Below, in pieces: positions 26,611 through 34,789 of a stretch of DNA of 64,000 nucleotides (positions are counted from its first letter, which is position 1; every line of letters begins with the position of its first letter). Under the pieces are notes generated by a model. That model was not told where the DNA came from. It worked only from the letters and a program-made list of their open reading frames with translations, and ran no database searches. Origin of the DNA: Ferrimonas sp. YFM. GTDB lineage: Bacteria > Pseudomonadota > Gammaproteobacteria > Enterobacterales > Shewanellaceae. The stretch lies in assembly GCF_030296015.1 (NCBI RefSeq), contig NZ_AP027368.1, positions 1,984,001-2,048,000 of the forward strand. The letters are read 5' to 3'. Made by a program: the position numbers and the translations under genes.

Positions 26611-27507
26611 ATGAAGATTGATGATCTCGAGTTATTCAATACGGTCGTAGAGTATGGCAGCCAGAGTGAGGCTGCCCGGGTATTGGGCATTCCTCCCTCC
26701 AAGATCAGCAGGCGCCTTGCCATCATCGAACAGCAGCTCAATACCAAGCTGTTCGAGCGTTCCGCCAAGGGGTTTGAACTGACCGAAGCCGGAGAACAGG
26801 TGTTGCACAGTTGCAAGCGGGTGCTGTCGGAGATGGAGGAGCTCAAGCTCGGAGTGGGCAAATTGCAGGGAAACCCCGAGGGCGCCATCGTGGTGGCTGC
26901 CCCCCTGGATTTCATCAATCGTGTCTGCCGTCCGGCGATGAAGCAGTTCCACGAGCAATTTCCTGGCCTGCAGCTGAAGTTCATCTCCTATCAGAGCCGG
27001 CAGAACCCTATGGAGGTGCAGGCGGATCTGGTGTTCTTTGTTGGTCACCATACACCGCCGGATTGCGCCATGGTCGCTCAGAAGCTGGCGGTGATTCAGC
27101 GAAACTTTGTGGCCAGCCCAGGGTGGATTGCCGAACACCCCGAACTGGTTCACCCAAGACAGCTAGTGCATTATCCTTGCCTGCTCAGTGCCAAAGGGGC
27201 GCAACCCGCAACCCGTTGGCTTTGGAGCGAACAGGGCAGGATACACAGCCTTGATGTCGACGGTCCTCTCGACTCAGAGATCAACGAGTTGTGTATCTCC
27301 GCCGCCGTCGATGGCCTGGGTGTTGCCTGGGTTGCACCCTGTATGTGCCAGGAAGAATTAGAAGCCGGGAAGCTTCAGGTATTATTTGACGGACAATATG
27401 GCACGCCAATCACCACTTGGGGGTTATATTCCAACCGGCACTATATGCCTCAGAGGGTAAGGATTGTCTTGGAGTTTTTTAAAGAGGGTATGAAAGACAT
27501 CGTTTGA
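26611..27507 (+). CDS. LysR-family transcriptional regulator
   Basis: A 298-residue LysR regulator. The N-terminal winged helix (residues 1-60: MKIDDLELFNTVVEYGSQSE then SKISRRLAIIEQQL) is followed by a periplasmic-binding-protein-like effector domain. It converges on the outer membrane channel gene and stands beside the reductive dehalogenase genes, so it may respond to an aromatic or halogenated compound; this is inference from position. GGGGGAAACC lies just before the ATG. Confidence 0.9.
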   Translation: MKIDDLELFNTVVEYGSQSEAARVLGIPPSKISRRLAIIEQQLNTKLFERSAKGFELTEAGEQVLHSCKRVLSEMEELKLGVGKLQGNPEGAIVVAAPLDFINRVCRPAMKQFHEQFPGLQLKFISYQSRQNPMEVQADLVFFVGHHTPPDCAMVAQKLAVIQRNFVASPGWIAEHPELVHPRQLVHYPCLLSAKGAQPATRWLWSEQGRIHSLDVDGPLDSEINELCISAAVDGLGVAWVAPCMCQEELEAGKLQVLFDGQYGTPITTWGLYSNRHYMPQRVRIVLEFFKEGMKDIV

Positions 27508-27556
27508 TATTGAGGCTGACAGTGGCGTCTTGATGACGCCACAGAGATTTAATATT

Positions 27557-28480
27557 TTAGAAGGACTTGGTGAGAGTGAATACCAGGCTTTCGCCTTTTG
27601 GCGTATTTTTGGCTTCAAACTCGTTTACGTACCTTAAGTTGGCCTGAAGCTTCCAAGGCAGATAGAAGACATTCAGTTCGGCCCCCAAGCCCAATGTGCG
27701 TTTTTTATGATTTGCGACGACGCCGGGTCCATCTTTGCTGTCGTCACTCAGTTGCCAATAGGCGCAATAACTAATTCCAGGTTGAACCAGCCAGGTATGA
27801 TTAACGTTGAATTCTTTGCCTATTCCCCCTTCCAGAATAAACTCTTCGCCAGGTTCAATATCGGTTTCATCCTGCTCTGAATTAACTAGGGTGCGGCTCA
27901 ATGCGCTGACAGACCAGGAGCGTTGTTTATCCAGATAATAGGTGCCCCCCAGACTCAGCATGCCTGACCAGTAACCCAGTCCAGGTGAGGCCGCCTTATG
28001 GGCATCGTAGTCTCCGGTAGGGGCAATAACCGCCAAAGCGGCGGCCGCATCATAGCGCTCGCCATGCCAAAACAGGGCAAAGGGCTCCAGCACCACGTCT
28101 CCCAGTGCGAAAGATTGACTGTCTTGGATGCCGGCAGGCTGAATGGAGATGGAGGTGTCTTTCATTGGCACCAGCACATTGAACGCCCAGTCCGCACCGA
28201 GAATCTTGTAATCACTGACATAGATAAAGCGGTGAACCTGGGCGTACACGTCCAGATCGAACTTAGCACCTGAGTCATTGCCTTGATTGTCGTTGAGGGT
28301 ATCGGCCTGATACCAGGTGTTGTATAAGCGGTAGTGAATGCCCGGAGGCGGCGCCGAGGCGGCTTTGACTCCCTCTCCCCCGAGAGGGTAGTGCGAACCT
28401 GAGGTTGCGGCGTATGAGGAGGCAGAAATAACCAACCCGAGTACTAGAGTTGTTGCTTGAATCTGTTTTTGGGTAGTCAT
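27557..28480 (-). CDS. MetA-pathway phenol-degradation/SphA-type outer membrane protein
   Basis: A 307-residue outer membrane beta-barrel. A signal peptide ends near SASSYA; the mature part begins SGSHYPLGGEGVKAASAPPPG, the hallmark of the phenol-degradation 'meta' family (PF13557-type), and continues as alternating amphipathic strands to a terminal Phe. Such channels take up hydrophobic aromatics. Being divergent from the rdh genes, it could admit a halogenated phenol for RdhA. The frame opens at ATG 28492; ATG 28480 has a weak GGA ahead of it and starts MTTQKQ, so the start is uncertain by four codons. Confidence 0.82.
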   Translation of the reverse strand: MTTQKQIQATTLVLGLVISASSYAATSGSHYPLGGEGVKAASAPPPGIHYRLYNTWYQADTLNDNQGNDSGAKFDLDVYAQVHRFIYVSDYKILGADWAFNVLVPMKDTSISIQPAGIQDSQSFALGDVVLEPFALFWHGERYDAAAALAVIAPTGDYDAHKAASPGLGYWSGMLSLGGTYYLDKQRSWSVSALSRTLVNSEQDETDIEPGEEFILEGGIGKEFNVNHTWLVQPGISYCAYWQLSDDSKDGPGVVANHKKRTLGLGAELNVFYLPWKLQANLRYVNEFEAKNTPKGESLVFTLTKSF

Positions 28481-28492
28481 ATTAAGATCCAT

Positions 28493-28970
28493 TATTTATT
28501 AATTCCGGCTGAGGGAATTAATCGGTTTCATCAACGGTCGTTTTCATTGTGGCTAACTGTTTTTTACTAAGGCTTATTTAGGTTAACCATATAATTGGCA
28601 CCACCTTGCCTAATTTGTATCGGCAGATGAGTGGTGAAGACGACTATAAATAACTTTTGGACAGGGTCAATGACGAGTGCTTGTGGCATAAACTTAGTTC
28701 TTAAAAACTAAGGTGATGTCACCATGAATGCGATCAAATTATTTGGGCGCCTTAGGTGAGTGTATTGTTCGAAGCGAGGTCAAAAGTGTGATCTCTGTGG
28801 TCAATTGGCAAAATTTGTGAAGGGGCAAATTGAATTTCATTTCGTGGTTGCGATTTTTGCAAACCCATATTCTATTCGTTGGTATATCTTATTCCGCGGC
28901 TCAAATTTAGAATTTATTTAAATAAGCGGCTTTATCTGCTTCAGGAAACTCTGAGAAAGAAGGTAAAACT
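28493..28970. promoter_or_regulatory. AT-rich divergent promoter region of the rdh genes
   Basis: About 480 AT-rich bases between the outer membrane channel gene and rdhA, clearly lower in GC than the genes. It must hold both promoters. I see scattered TTTGCAAA and AAATTTG repeats (28800-28865) and a TGTGATCT half-site at about 28787, but no complete CRP or FNR box and no convincing gene. Confidence 0.5.
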
Positions 28971-30419
28971 ATGAGTCAGAAAGATAACCAAAGTGTTGAA
29001 CAATCAGATGAGGTTACGCAGGGCGTCGACGCACGTCGCCGCCAACTGCTGAAGCTCAGTGCCGGTACCGTGGCCGGTGTTGGTGTGGTGGCGGGCGCCG
29101 GGGCCTGGGTGAAAAACCGCATGGATGGCATCGTCCATCAGGAGTTCCCCAATGAGATTAGCGCCGATTTTAAACCCATGGACCAGCGTAACGTCAACCA
29201 GACCTATGCACTGAGCAAGAAGTTGCAGGCGGAGCACCCGGAGCGAAACCTCAATTTTGGCATTGAGAGCCTGGGGCCGGTACAACCTGGCGAGAAGCCC
29301 ATGCACATGGGCGAAGCGTTCATGACCTTCCTGCATGGCGCCGAGCGTTATGACAACGACAAGGTGGGTTACACCCAGCTGGACTTCGCCCTGGAGGAAG
29401 CGTGCTGGCATGGCTCCATGTCTCTGGCGCCCCTGGTACAGGCCGGTGTGCCGGGCCAGGGTGTCCTGACCTGGGACCAGTCGGACGTCCATGAGCACCA
29501 GTACCCCTTTAAGGATTCGGTGGAGAAGATCTCCGCCATCAAGACCGCCGCCAGAACCTTTGGTGCCGCTAGGGTGGGGATCTGTCGCCGTGATCGTCGC
29601 TGGGACTACAACCCTCTCTACCACGCCTTGACCGAGAAGACCCTGACCTGGGAGGAGGACTTCCCGTTCGAGCCCAAGAGCGTGATTGTGATGATTGTGC
29701 CCATGGATTACGAAGCGGTGTCCACGGCGCCGGCCATTCCCCAGTCCGCTACCGCTGCGCAGGGGTACAGCAACATCGCCATGCTGGCCGGTCAGATGGC
29801 CAAATTCATTCGTCGTCTGGGCTTTCAGGCGGTCGGCGCCACCAACGATTTGGGCAATTCGGTGGCCTACGGCATCGCCGCCGGTCTGGGGGAGGGCTCT
29901 CGCAATGGCGCCATGGTGGCACCCAACCTGGGGCCGAGAATTCGCATCTGTAAGGTGTACACCGATCTGGAGCTGGATGAGCCGGCCTACGACAAGCCGC
30001 GCACCTACGGCATTCAGGAGTTCTGTGAGAACTGCAAGCGTTGCGGCGAAGCCTGCCCCTCCGGCGCCATCTGCATGGATGATAAACCCTCCATGGCACC
30101 GACCTACCCGGGCAGTGAAGATCCTCTCTACACCTGGGACGTCAATACCGGCGTACGCAAGTTCTACAGCGATCCGAAGAAGTGCCTGAAGTTCTGGGCC
30201 GACAACGGCGGCGACTGTGGTGCCTGCATCGCCGCCTGTCCTTGGAACAAACCCGACTTCTGGCACCACAGGTTGATTGACGCCTCCAACACCTTTACCG
30301 GCGGCACCGTCCATGGACTGATGACCAAGGCGGACATCCTGTTCGGCTACGGCAACGTCAACGACGAAGAGGCGGTGCGTAAGTTCTGGAAGAGTGGTTT
30401 TAGTGGCGATTTTGTTTAA
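28971..30419 (+). CDS. rdhA: Reductive dehalogenase catalytic subunit RdhA
   Basis: A 482-residue Tat-exported enzyme that should use cobamide and two [4Fe-4S] clusters to remove halogen reductively from an organic compound. Visible: twin-arginine leader (R22-R24 in ARRRQLLKLS, hydrophobic run to ~48); the conserved core GYSNIAMLAGQMA with Y266 as a candidate catalytic tyrosine, FIRRLGFQA, GPRIRICKVYTDL; first cluster C352-x2-C355-x2-C358-x3-C362; second C405-x10-C416-x2-C419-x3-C423. RdhB and RdhC genes follow. As in other RdhA proteins, no DxHxxG cobalamin motif is evident. The substrate cannot be told from sequence. Confidence 0.92.
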   Translation: MSQKDNQSVEQSDEVTQGVDARRRQLLKLSAGTVAGVGVVAGAGAWVKNRMDGIVHQEFPNEISADFKPMDQRNVNQTYALSKKLQAEHPERNLNFGIESLGPVQPGEKPMHMGEAFMTFLHGAERYDNDKVGYTQLDFALEEACWHGSMSLAPLVQAGVPGQGVLTWDQSDVHEHQYPFKDSVEKISAIKTAARTFGAARVGICRRDRRWDYNPLYHALTEKTLTWEEDFPFEPKSVIVMIVPMDYEAVSTAPAIPQSATAAQGYSNIAMLAGQMAKFIRRLGFQAVGATNDLGNSVAYGIAAGLGEGSRNGAMVAPNLGPRIRICKVYTDLELDEPAYDKPRTYGIQEFCENCKRCGEACPSGAICMDDKPSMAPTYPGSEDPLYTWDVNTGVRKFYSDPKKCLKFWADNGGDCGACIAACPWNKPDFWHHRLIDASNTFTGGTVHGLMTKADILFGYGNVNDEEAVRKFWKSGFSGDFV

Positions 30420-30431
30420 GGAGACGAACCT

Positions 30432-30710
30432 ATGATGGGATTAATGTGGTACCTGATGGGCATGGCCACCACCGGAGCGATCTGGGGTTACGCAGCCCTG
30501 CGTCGTCGCTACCGTCTGGGCAGCGGTGCCAACCTGGCCCTGTTTTGCACCTTTGTCCTGGCCTGGCTGTGTGTGGGCTGGTCCTGGGGCTCCTTCGCCG
30601 AGGGTGAACCCCAGTCCGGCGCCATGGGACTGATCTGTTTCGGCCTCTCTACTCTGGTGGCTGCCGCCCTGAGCTGGCGCCATCTGATTCAACCCGGCAA
30701 ACGTTCCTGA
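30432..30710 (+). CDS. rdhB: RdhB-like membrane anchor
   Basis: A 92-residue membrane protein with three hydrophobic segments (about 3-20, 36-52, 64-82), the size and topology of RdhB, which anchors the dehalogenase to the outer face of the inner membrane. RdhB proteins are poorly conserved, so assignment rests on position 12 bases after rdhA, a good AAGGAG site, and topology. It has WSWGS between spans two and three; acidic residues in the loop (EGEPQ) face the expected RdhA side. Confidence 0.85.
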   Translation: MMGLMWYLMGMATTGAIWGYAALRRRYRLGSGANLALFCTFVLAWLCVGWSWGSFAEGEPQSGAMGLICFGLSTLVAAALSWRHLIQPGKRS

Positions 30711-30763
30711 GCCGCCTGAGTTTCAGTGTCCCCGCCCGGCGGGGACCTTCTCTGAGGAGTTCC

Positions 30764-32041
30764 ATGTCAAGATCCAAATCCAATCCATCCGCCCGGGGAC
30801 GCACGGGGGCAATGCTCTGGCTGCGCCTTGTCGCCTGGACCTCTCTGGCGGCGGCCTTTGTTGTTGGGCTTATCTGGCAGCAGCCGGATTACACCTCCTT
30901 GCTGCAGGCCGCTTATCCCAAAGGGGTGATTTCCACCCAAGAACAGACGCCAAACCAGTACCAGATGTTGCTCAAAGGTGAGCACTTTCTGGTGAGCATC
31001 AATGAGTCCCAGGGCTATGGTGGTCCTATGCTGGTGGCAAGCCGCATCAATGAACAGGGGCGGGTGGTCGAAGCGAAACTGCTGCAGCATAAAGAGACCC
31101 CGGGTTATGTGGCCCGTTTTGATGAAAGTCAGTACTACCGACAGTTTGCCGGAAAGAGGGTCAATGATGACTTCCTGCTGGGGCAGGACATCGATGCCTT
31201 AAGTGGGGCCACTCTGACCTCCAGAGGGTTGACCACAGCGGTGCGAGACGGCACCCATGGGGCCACCGATCAATTTAATTTGCCTGCCGACTGGCAAGAG
31301 CCACAACTGGTGCTGGGCGTTAAAGAGCTGGCGGCGTTTCTGTTGTTTGCGGCGGCCTTTATGCACAAACGGGTACCAAGGCAGCATCAGGCCAGATTCA
31401 ATCAGGTGCTGGGTGTGGCGTCAGTGGTGCTCATCGGCTACTGGCTCAACTCGGCCCTCTCCATGGCGCTGGTGGGCTCACTGTTGCTCGGTTACATCCC
31501 GTCGCCTCAGCAGCATTTGCTGTGGTACATCATGCTAACCGGTGCCCTGGGGGCGATCCTGTTTATGGGGCGCAACCTCTACTGCAGTCAATTGTGTCCC
31601 TTCCATCAGATACAGCGCTGGCTGCACCGCTTGAGTGGACTCAATCTGCAGCTGCACCCCTGGCTGAAGTCTCGGCTCAAGCAGGTGACCAACACCCTGC
31701 TGTGGGCATCCTTGATGCTGATTTTTCTGTCCAGGACGCCGGCTATTGGCTCTTACGAACCCTTCTCCATGCTGTTCTCCTTAGATGGCCTTGGGGTGCA
31801 GTGGTACATACTGCCGCTGAGTTTGTTCGGCGCCTTTCTGGTCAGCGACTTCTGGTGCCGGCTGCTGTGTCCCCTGGGACGTTTTCTCAACTACAGCCTG
31901 GAAGCCCGCGCCAGAGCACTGGCCCGATTCAAAAAGGGCGGTCGTATCCCGGCAACCGATCTGTCTCAACCTCGACCCATTCACAGGAGGCCCGGCCATG
32001 GCAACCCCATCACCGCGGAAAAACGCCACCCCAAGGCGTGA
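30764..32041 (+). CDS. rdhC: RdhC/NosR-like FMN-binding and Fe-S membrane protein
   Basis: A 425-residue membrane protein. One N-terminal span precedes a periplasmic FMN-binding domain whose flavinylation motif is SGATLTS (147-153, covalent FMN expected on T152). About five further spans follow, with two CxxxCP motifs, C273-C277 and C364-C368, on the cytoplasmic side. This layout is that of RdhC and NosR, thought to pass electrons from the quinone pool or act in maturation. A charged C-terminal tail extends past the last span. The end overlaps the start of a small membrane-protein gene by 44 bases. Confidence 0.9.
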   Translation: MSRSKSNPSARGRTGAMLWLRLVAWTSLAAAFVVGLIWQQPDYTSLLQAAYPKGVISTQEQTPNQYQMLLKGEHFLVSINESQGYGGPMLVASRINEQGRVVEAKLLQHKETPGYVARFDESQYYRQFAGKRVNDDFLLGQDIDALSGATLTSRGLTTAVRDGTHGATDQFNLPADWQEPQLVLGVKELAAFLLFAAAFMHKRVPRQHQARFNQVLGVASVVLIGYWLNSALSMALVGSLLLGYIPSPQQHLLWYIMLTGALGAILFMGRNLYCSQLCPFHQIQRWLHRLSGLNLQLHPWLKSRLKQVTNTLLWASLMLIFLSRTPAIGSYEPFSMLFSLDGLGVQWYILPLSLFGAFLVSDFWCRLLCPLGRFLNYSLEARARALARFKKGGRIPATDLSQPRPIHRRPGHGNPITAEKRHPKA

Positions 32042-32144
32042 GCAACCGGCCCGTCCGGCGGAGCAGTGGGGCACCACCGCGATGTTTGTACTGACCCTGG
32101 TGGTGATCCTGCTGTCATTCTGGCAGCAAGCGTCACGCCTCTGA
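31998..32144 (+). CDS. 48-residue single-span membrane protein in the rdh operon
   Basis: A small ORF with AGGAGG exactly seven bases before its ATG, the best ribosome site of the cluster. The product has a basic, Pro-rich N-terminus (MATPSPRKNATPRR, REQPARPAEQWGT) and one membrane span (about 28-42, AMFVLTLVVILLSFW), predicted inside-to-outside. It overlaps the rdhC 3' end in another frame. It could stabilise the RdhABC complex, as small subunits do in respiratory oxidases. That is inference; I recognise no family. Confidence 0.7.
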   Translation: MATPSPRKNATPRREQPARPAEQWGTTAMFVLTLVVILLSFWQQASRL

Positions 32145-32218
32145 TTTGCTGTTTCATCCAGCCCGGTAGATTGGCCGGCGGCTCCAGGGAGGGAGCCTAA
32201 CTGTAGGAAGATAAATCC

Positions 32219-32941
32219 ATGCCTCGAAATGATCTTGCGTTGGAGCTGCGCGCCCTGCTGAAACGAGCCTGTACGGACCTGGGCGTGGCCGAACTCTGCT
32301 TCTGCTACGACATCTGCTCCCCTGAGCAGTGGCGCGCCCGGTTGAAAGGGCGGCAGGCGCATCTGAAGAGTTTCGCCAAGCGCCGGCAGCTCTATGCATC
32401 CAGCGATCAGGCCATGTCGTTGTGGCTCAGAAAGTCCAACTGCCTGGCCGCCGACGGTCAGGGCTTGTTTGGTCTGTTTCAGCAGAGGGTCTATGTATGG
32501 CCGGAGAGTCTGTTACCGGCCGCGGTTCAGCGGCAGATGAAGAAAAACGGGCTGGCTGCACTGGTGACGCTCTCTTTTCCTTGTCGCGATGCGGAGCAGT
32601 TGTGTGGCCGCTTCACCCTGATGGTCGAGCAGCAGGCACAGGTGGAGATGCTGCAATCGCGCCAGGCGTGGATCGAAGCCAGGCTGGAGCAGGTATTTGA
32701 AGATATTGAGGATGCCTACGCCAGCAGGCTCAACCCTCTGGTCGATTACAACATCGTCAACCCGGTTTCTGCGCTGATCCTCAAGGGGCTCGCCCTGGGG
32801 TAGGGGCGGGCCCAGCTGTCTGATCAGCTGAACCTGACGCCCAGAGGCATCGATTACCACGTCGGGCAACTCAAGCTGGTGCTCAATGCCACCACCATTG
32901 CCCAGATGATGGTCCATGCATCCCGGTGTCGACTGGTTTAG
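32219..32941 (+). pseudogene. LuxR-type regulator interrupted by an in-frame amber codon
   Basis: Residues 1-194 form an N-terminal sensor-like domain similar in layout to autoinducer-binding LuxR proteins. At 32801-32803 a TAG interrupts the frame, yet the same frame continues for 45 codons to a second TAG at 32941. It completes a LuxR helix-turn-helix: NPVSALILKGLALG before the stop, then GRAQLSDQLNLTPRGIDYHV and QLKLVLNATTIAQMMV after it. Without readthrough the product lacks its DNA-recognition helix. This looks like a recent nonsense mutation, a sequencing error or suppression. AGGAAG precedes the ATG. Position suggests it once controlled the rdh genes. Confidence 0.8.
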
Positions 32942-32946
32942 TCAGC

Positions 32947-34107
32947 CTAGAAACTCCAGCGCAGCTGGGCGTACCATAGGGTGGCTGGCGACTGGCCGAA
33001 CAGGCTGTCGCCGCCGCCGTCGAAACGTTGAATCACGCCCAGCAGGTTCCAGTCGTCGGCCAGGGAGTGGTTCAGGCTCGCGCCATAGAACAGGGACTCA
33101 TCGTCGTAATAACTGGTGGAGAGCACCAGCCGGGTGAGGGCGGAGAGGTCCCATCCCAGTTCGCCATAAGCGGTGAATTCGGTAAAGCTCAGGGTGCGGG
33201 CGGACAGGGGCAGCCTGAGATACTCCGCCGCCGAGGCAGTGGGCAGGGGCGCACTGATGTGCAGCAGCGCCAGCCGGGCCAGCAGGTTGCGCGGCCCGGT
33301 AAAGCTGTAATCGCTCTCCAGGCTGGTGACCCAGCTCGATGTCATCGCAGGCAACTGGGGATCCTGCTGCTGAGGGTCAAAATAGCTGACCTCCGCTCTC
33401 ACTCCTGCCCCCTTGATGTCTGTGGCAAAACCCAGCCCGGCGACATGGTCCAATCCGGACTTTCCGGCCAGCAACTGGCCATCCCAACCGCGAATATTGA
33501 ACAGGTAGCGCAGGGCGTAGCTGTGGCGATCCGGGTCGTCATCGGGGCTGAACACCAGGTTGACTTCACTGGCAAACCCCAACTGACGGCTGACCATCAG
33601 GGCATCGCTACCAGGGCGTTCTTCGTAGTCGAAATCGTAGATGGAGTAGACGTTAAACAGGTCATTGGGGTTCCATACCGTGGTCATGCCCCAGTTGATG
33701 CGAAAGCGTCCGCCTCTAAGTTGCCACTGTTCCCCCTGCCAGGTGGCGTAGAGGCGATCCAGGCTGGAGGTGCCCTGCAGGGTATCCCGCTCCAGCCAGT
33801 TGGCGGAGAGATCCCAATAGCCGGGATCGGCGCCGATCAGGTCACCGTAGCCCGGCTGGGACAGGTTATCACTGTAGAGCAGTCGATTGCGCATCCCCAG
33901 GTTGAACTGCCACTGTGCCAATCCCCGAAATTCAATGTCGAACCTTTGATGCAGCAGGTGCTCAGTCAGGCTGGGGGCCCCCTTGGGCTGGGTGACCGTG
34001 GTCATCCCCTTGAGGTAGCCAGAGACCTCCCAGGGAGACTGGGGCGTCAGCCCGGGGATCTGTGCCCGGGCCAGGGTAGGCAGAAGCAGCAGGGCCCAGG
34101 CCTTCAC
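32947..34107 (-). CDS. Outer membrane beta-barrel of the ABC/Lol-like operon
   Basis: A 386-residue exported protein with a short signal peptide (cleavage near ARAQ) and alternating amphipathic strands throughout, ending WYAQLRWSF with the terminal Phe typical of barrels. Segments such as GGRFRINWGMTTVWNPNDLFNV recall DUF1302-like or alginate-export-like porins. It is the last gene of the operon and overlaps the ATPase stop by four bases, so it is produced with the transporter and probably serves as its outer membrane acceptor or channel. Function is inferred. Confidence 0.8.
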   Translation of the reverse strand: MKAWALLLLPTLARAQIPGLTPQSPWEVSGYLKGMTTVTQPKGAPSLTEHLLHQRFDIEFRGLAQWQFNLGMRNRLLYSDNLSQPGYGDLIGADPGYWDLSANWLERDTLQGTSSLDRLYATWQGEQWQLRGGRFRINWGMTTVWNPNDLFNVYSIYDFDYEERPGSDALMVSRQLGFASEVNLVFSPDDDPDRHSYALRYLFNIRGWDGQLLAGKSGLDHVAGLGFATDIKGAGVRAEVSYFDPQQQDPQLPAMTSSWVTSLESDYSFTGPRNLLARLALLHISAPLPTASAAEYLRLPLSARTLSFTEFTAYGELGWDLSALTRLVLSTSYYDDESLFYGASLNHSLADDWNLLGVIQRFDGGGDSLFGQSPATLWYAQLRWSF

Positions 34108-34787
34108 TGGCGTCTGTCCTCAGTGATGCGGCCATCCTCCATCACTACCACCCGCCGCGCCCGGGTGATCACCCTGGGGTCGTGGGTAGAGAAGATGAAG
34201 GTGGTGCCCTCCTGTTGATTGAGCCGCTGCATGATGTCCAGCAGTTCAGAGGTGCTGCGCGCGTCCAGGTTGGCGGTGGGCTCGTCGGCCATCACGAATC
34301 TTGGGGTGGGGGCCAGGGCCCGGGCGACGGCCACCCGCTGTTGCTGACCGCCGGAGAGTTTGGCCGGGCGTTTATGCATGTGGGCCTGCAAGCCGACTCG
34401 TTCAAGCAGAGATTCCGCTCTTTGCCGGCATTCGTCGGTGCTGTGGCCCTGCAGCTGCATCACAAACTCGACGTTCTCCAGTGCGGTGAGTACCGGCAGC
34501 AGGCTGTAATCCTGAAAGATAAAGCCCACCTGATCCCGGCGAAAGGCGATCAGCTCATCATGGGTCAGGCTGTCGATGCGTCGCCCGTCGATGGTGACCT
34601 GGCCCTCAGTGGGCTTGTCCAGCCCGCCGAGCAGATTCAGCAGGGTGGTTTTGCCGGACCCTGAGGGGCCCATCACGGCCACGAACTCCCCCTGCTCTAT
34701 GGTCAGGTCCACATGATCCACCGCCTTGACCGGAAAGTCGGTCTCGGGGTTGTAGGTCTTACACAGCTGGTCAATCACTATGGTCAT
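34104..34787 (-). CDS. ABC transporter ATPase, LolD/MacB type
   Basis: A 227-residue ATPase. Walker A GPSGSGKT (40-47), signature LSGGQQQR, Walker B FVMADEP followed by TANLD, and the H-loop STHDPRV are all intact. Sequence style and partners (FtsX-fold permeases) place it in the LolD/MacB group, which powers mechanotransmission, not transport through the membrane. It starts two bases after the permease stop and overlaps the barrel gene start. Confidence 0.93.
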   Translation of the reverse strand: MTIVIDQLCKTYNPETDFPVKAVDHVDLTIEQGEFVAVMGPSGSGKTTLLNLLGGLDKPTEGQVTIDGRRIDSLTHDELIAFRRDQVGFIFQDYSLLPVLTALENVEFVMQLQGHSTDECRQRAESLLERVGLQAHMHKRPAKLSGGQQQRVAVARALAPTPRFVMADEPTANLDARSTSELLDIMQRLNQQEGTTFIFSTHDPRVITRARRVVVMEDGRITEDRRQ

Positions 34788-34789
34788 GG

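Noticed and set aside
28787-28804. CRP-like TGTGATCT upstream of rdhA
   Set aside because: Only the left half-site is good; the right half (GGTC) does not match.
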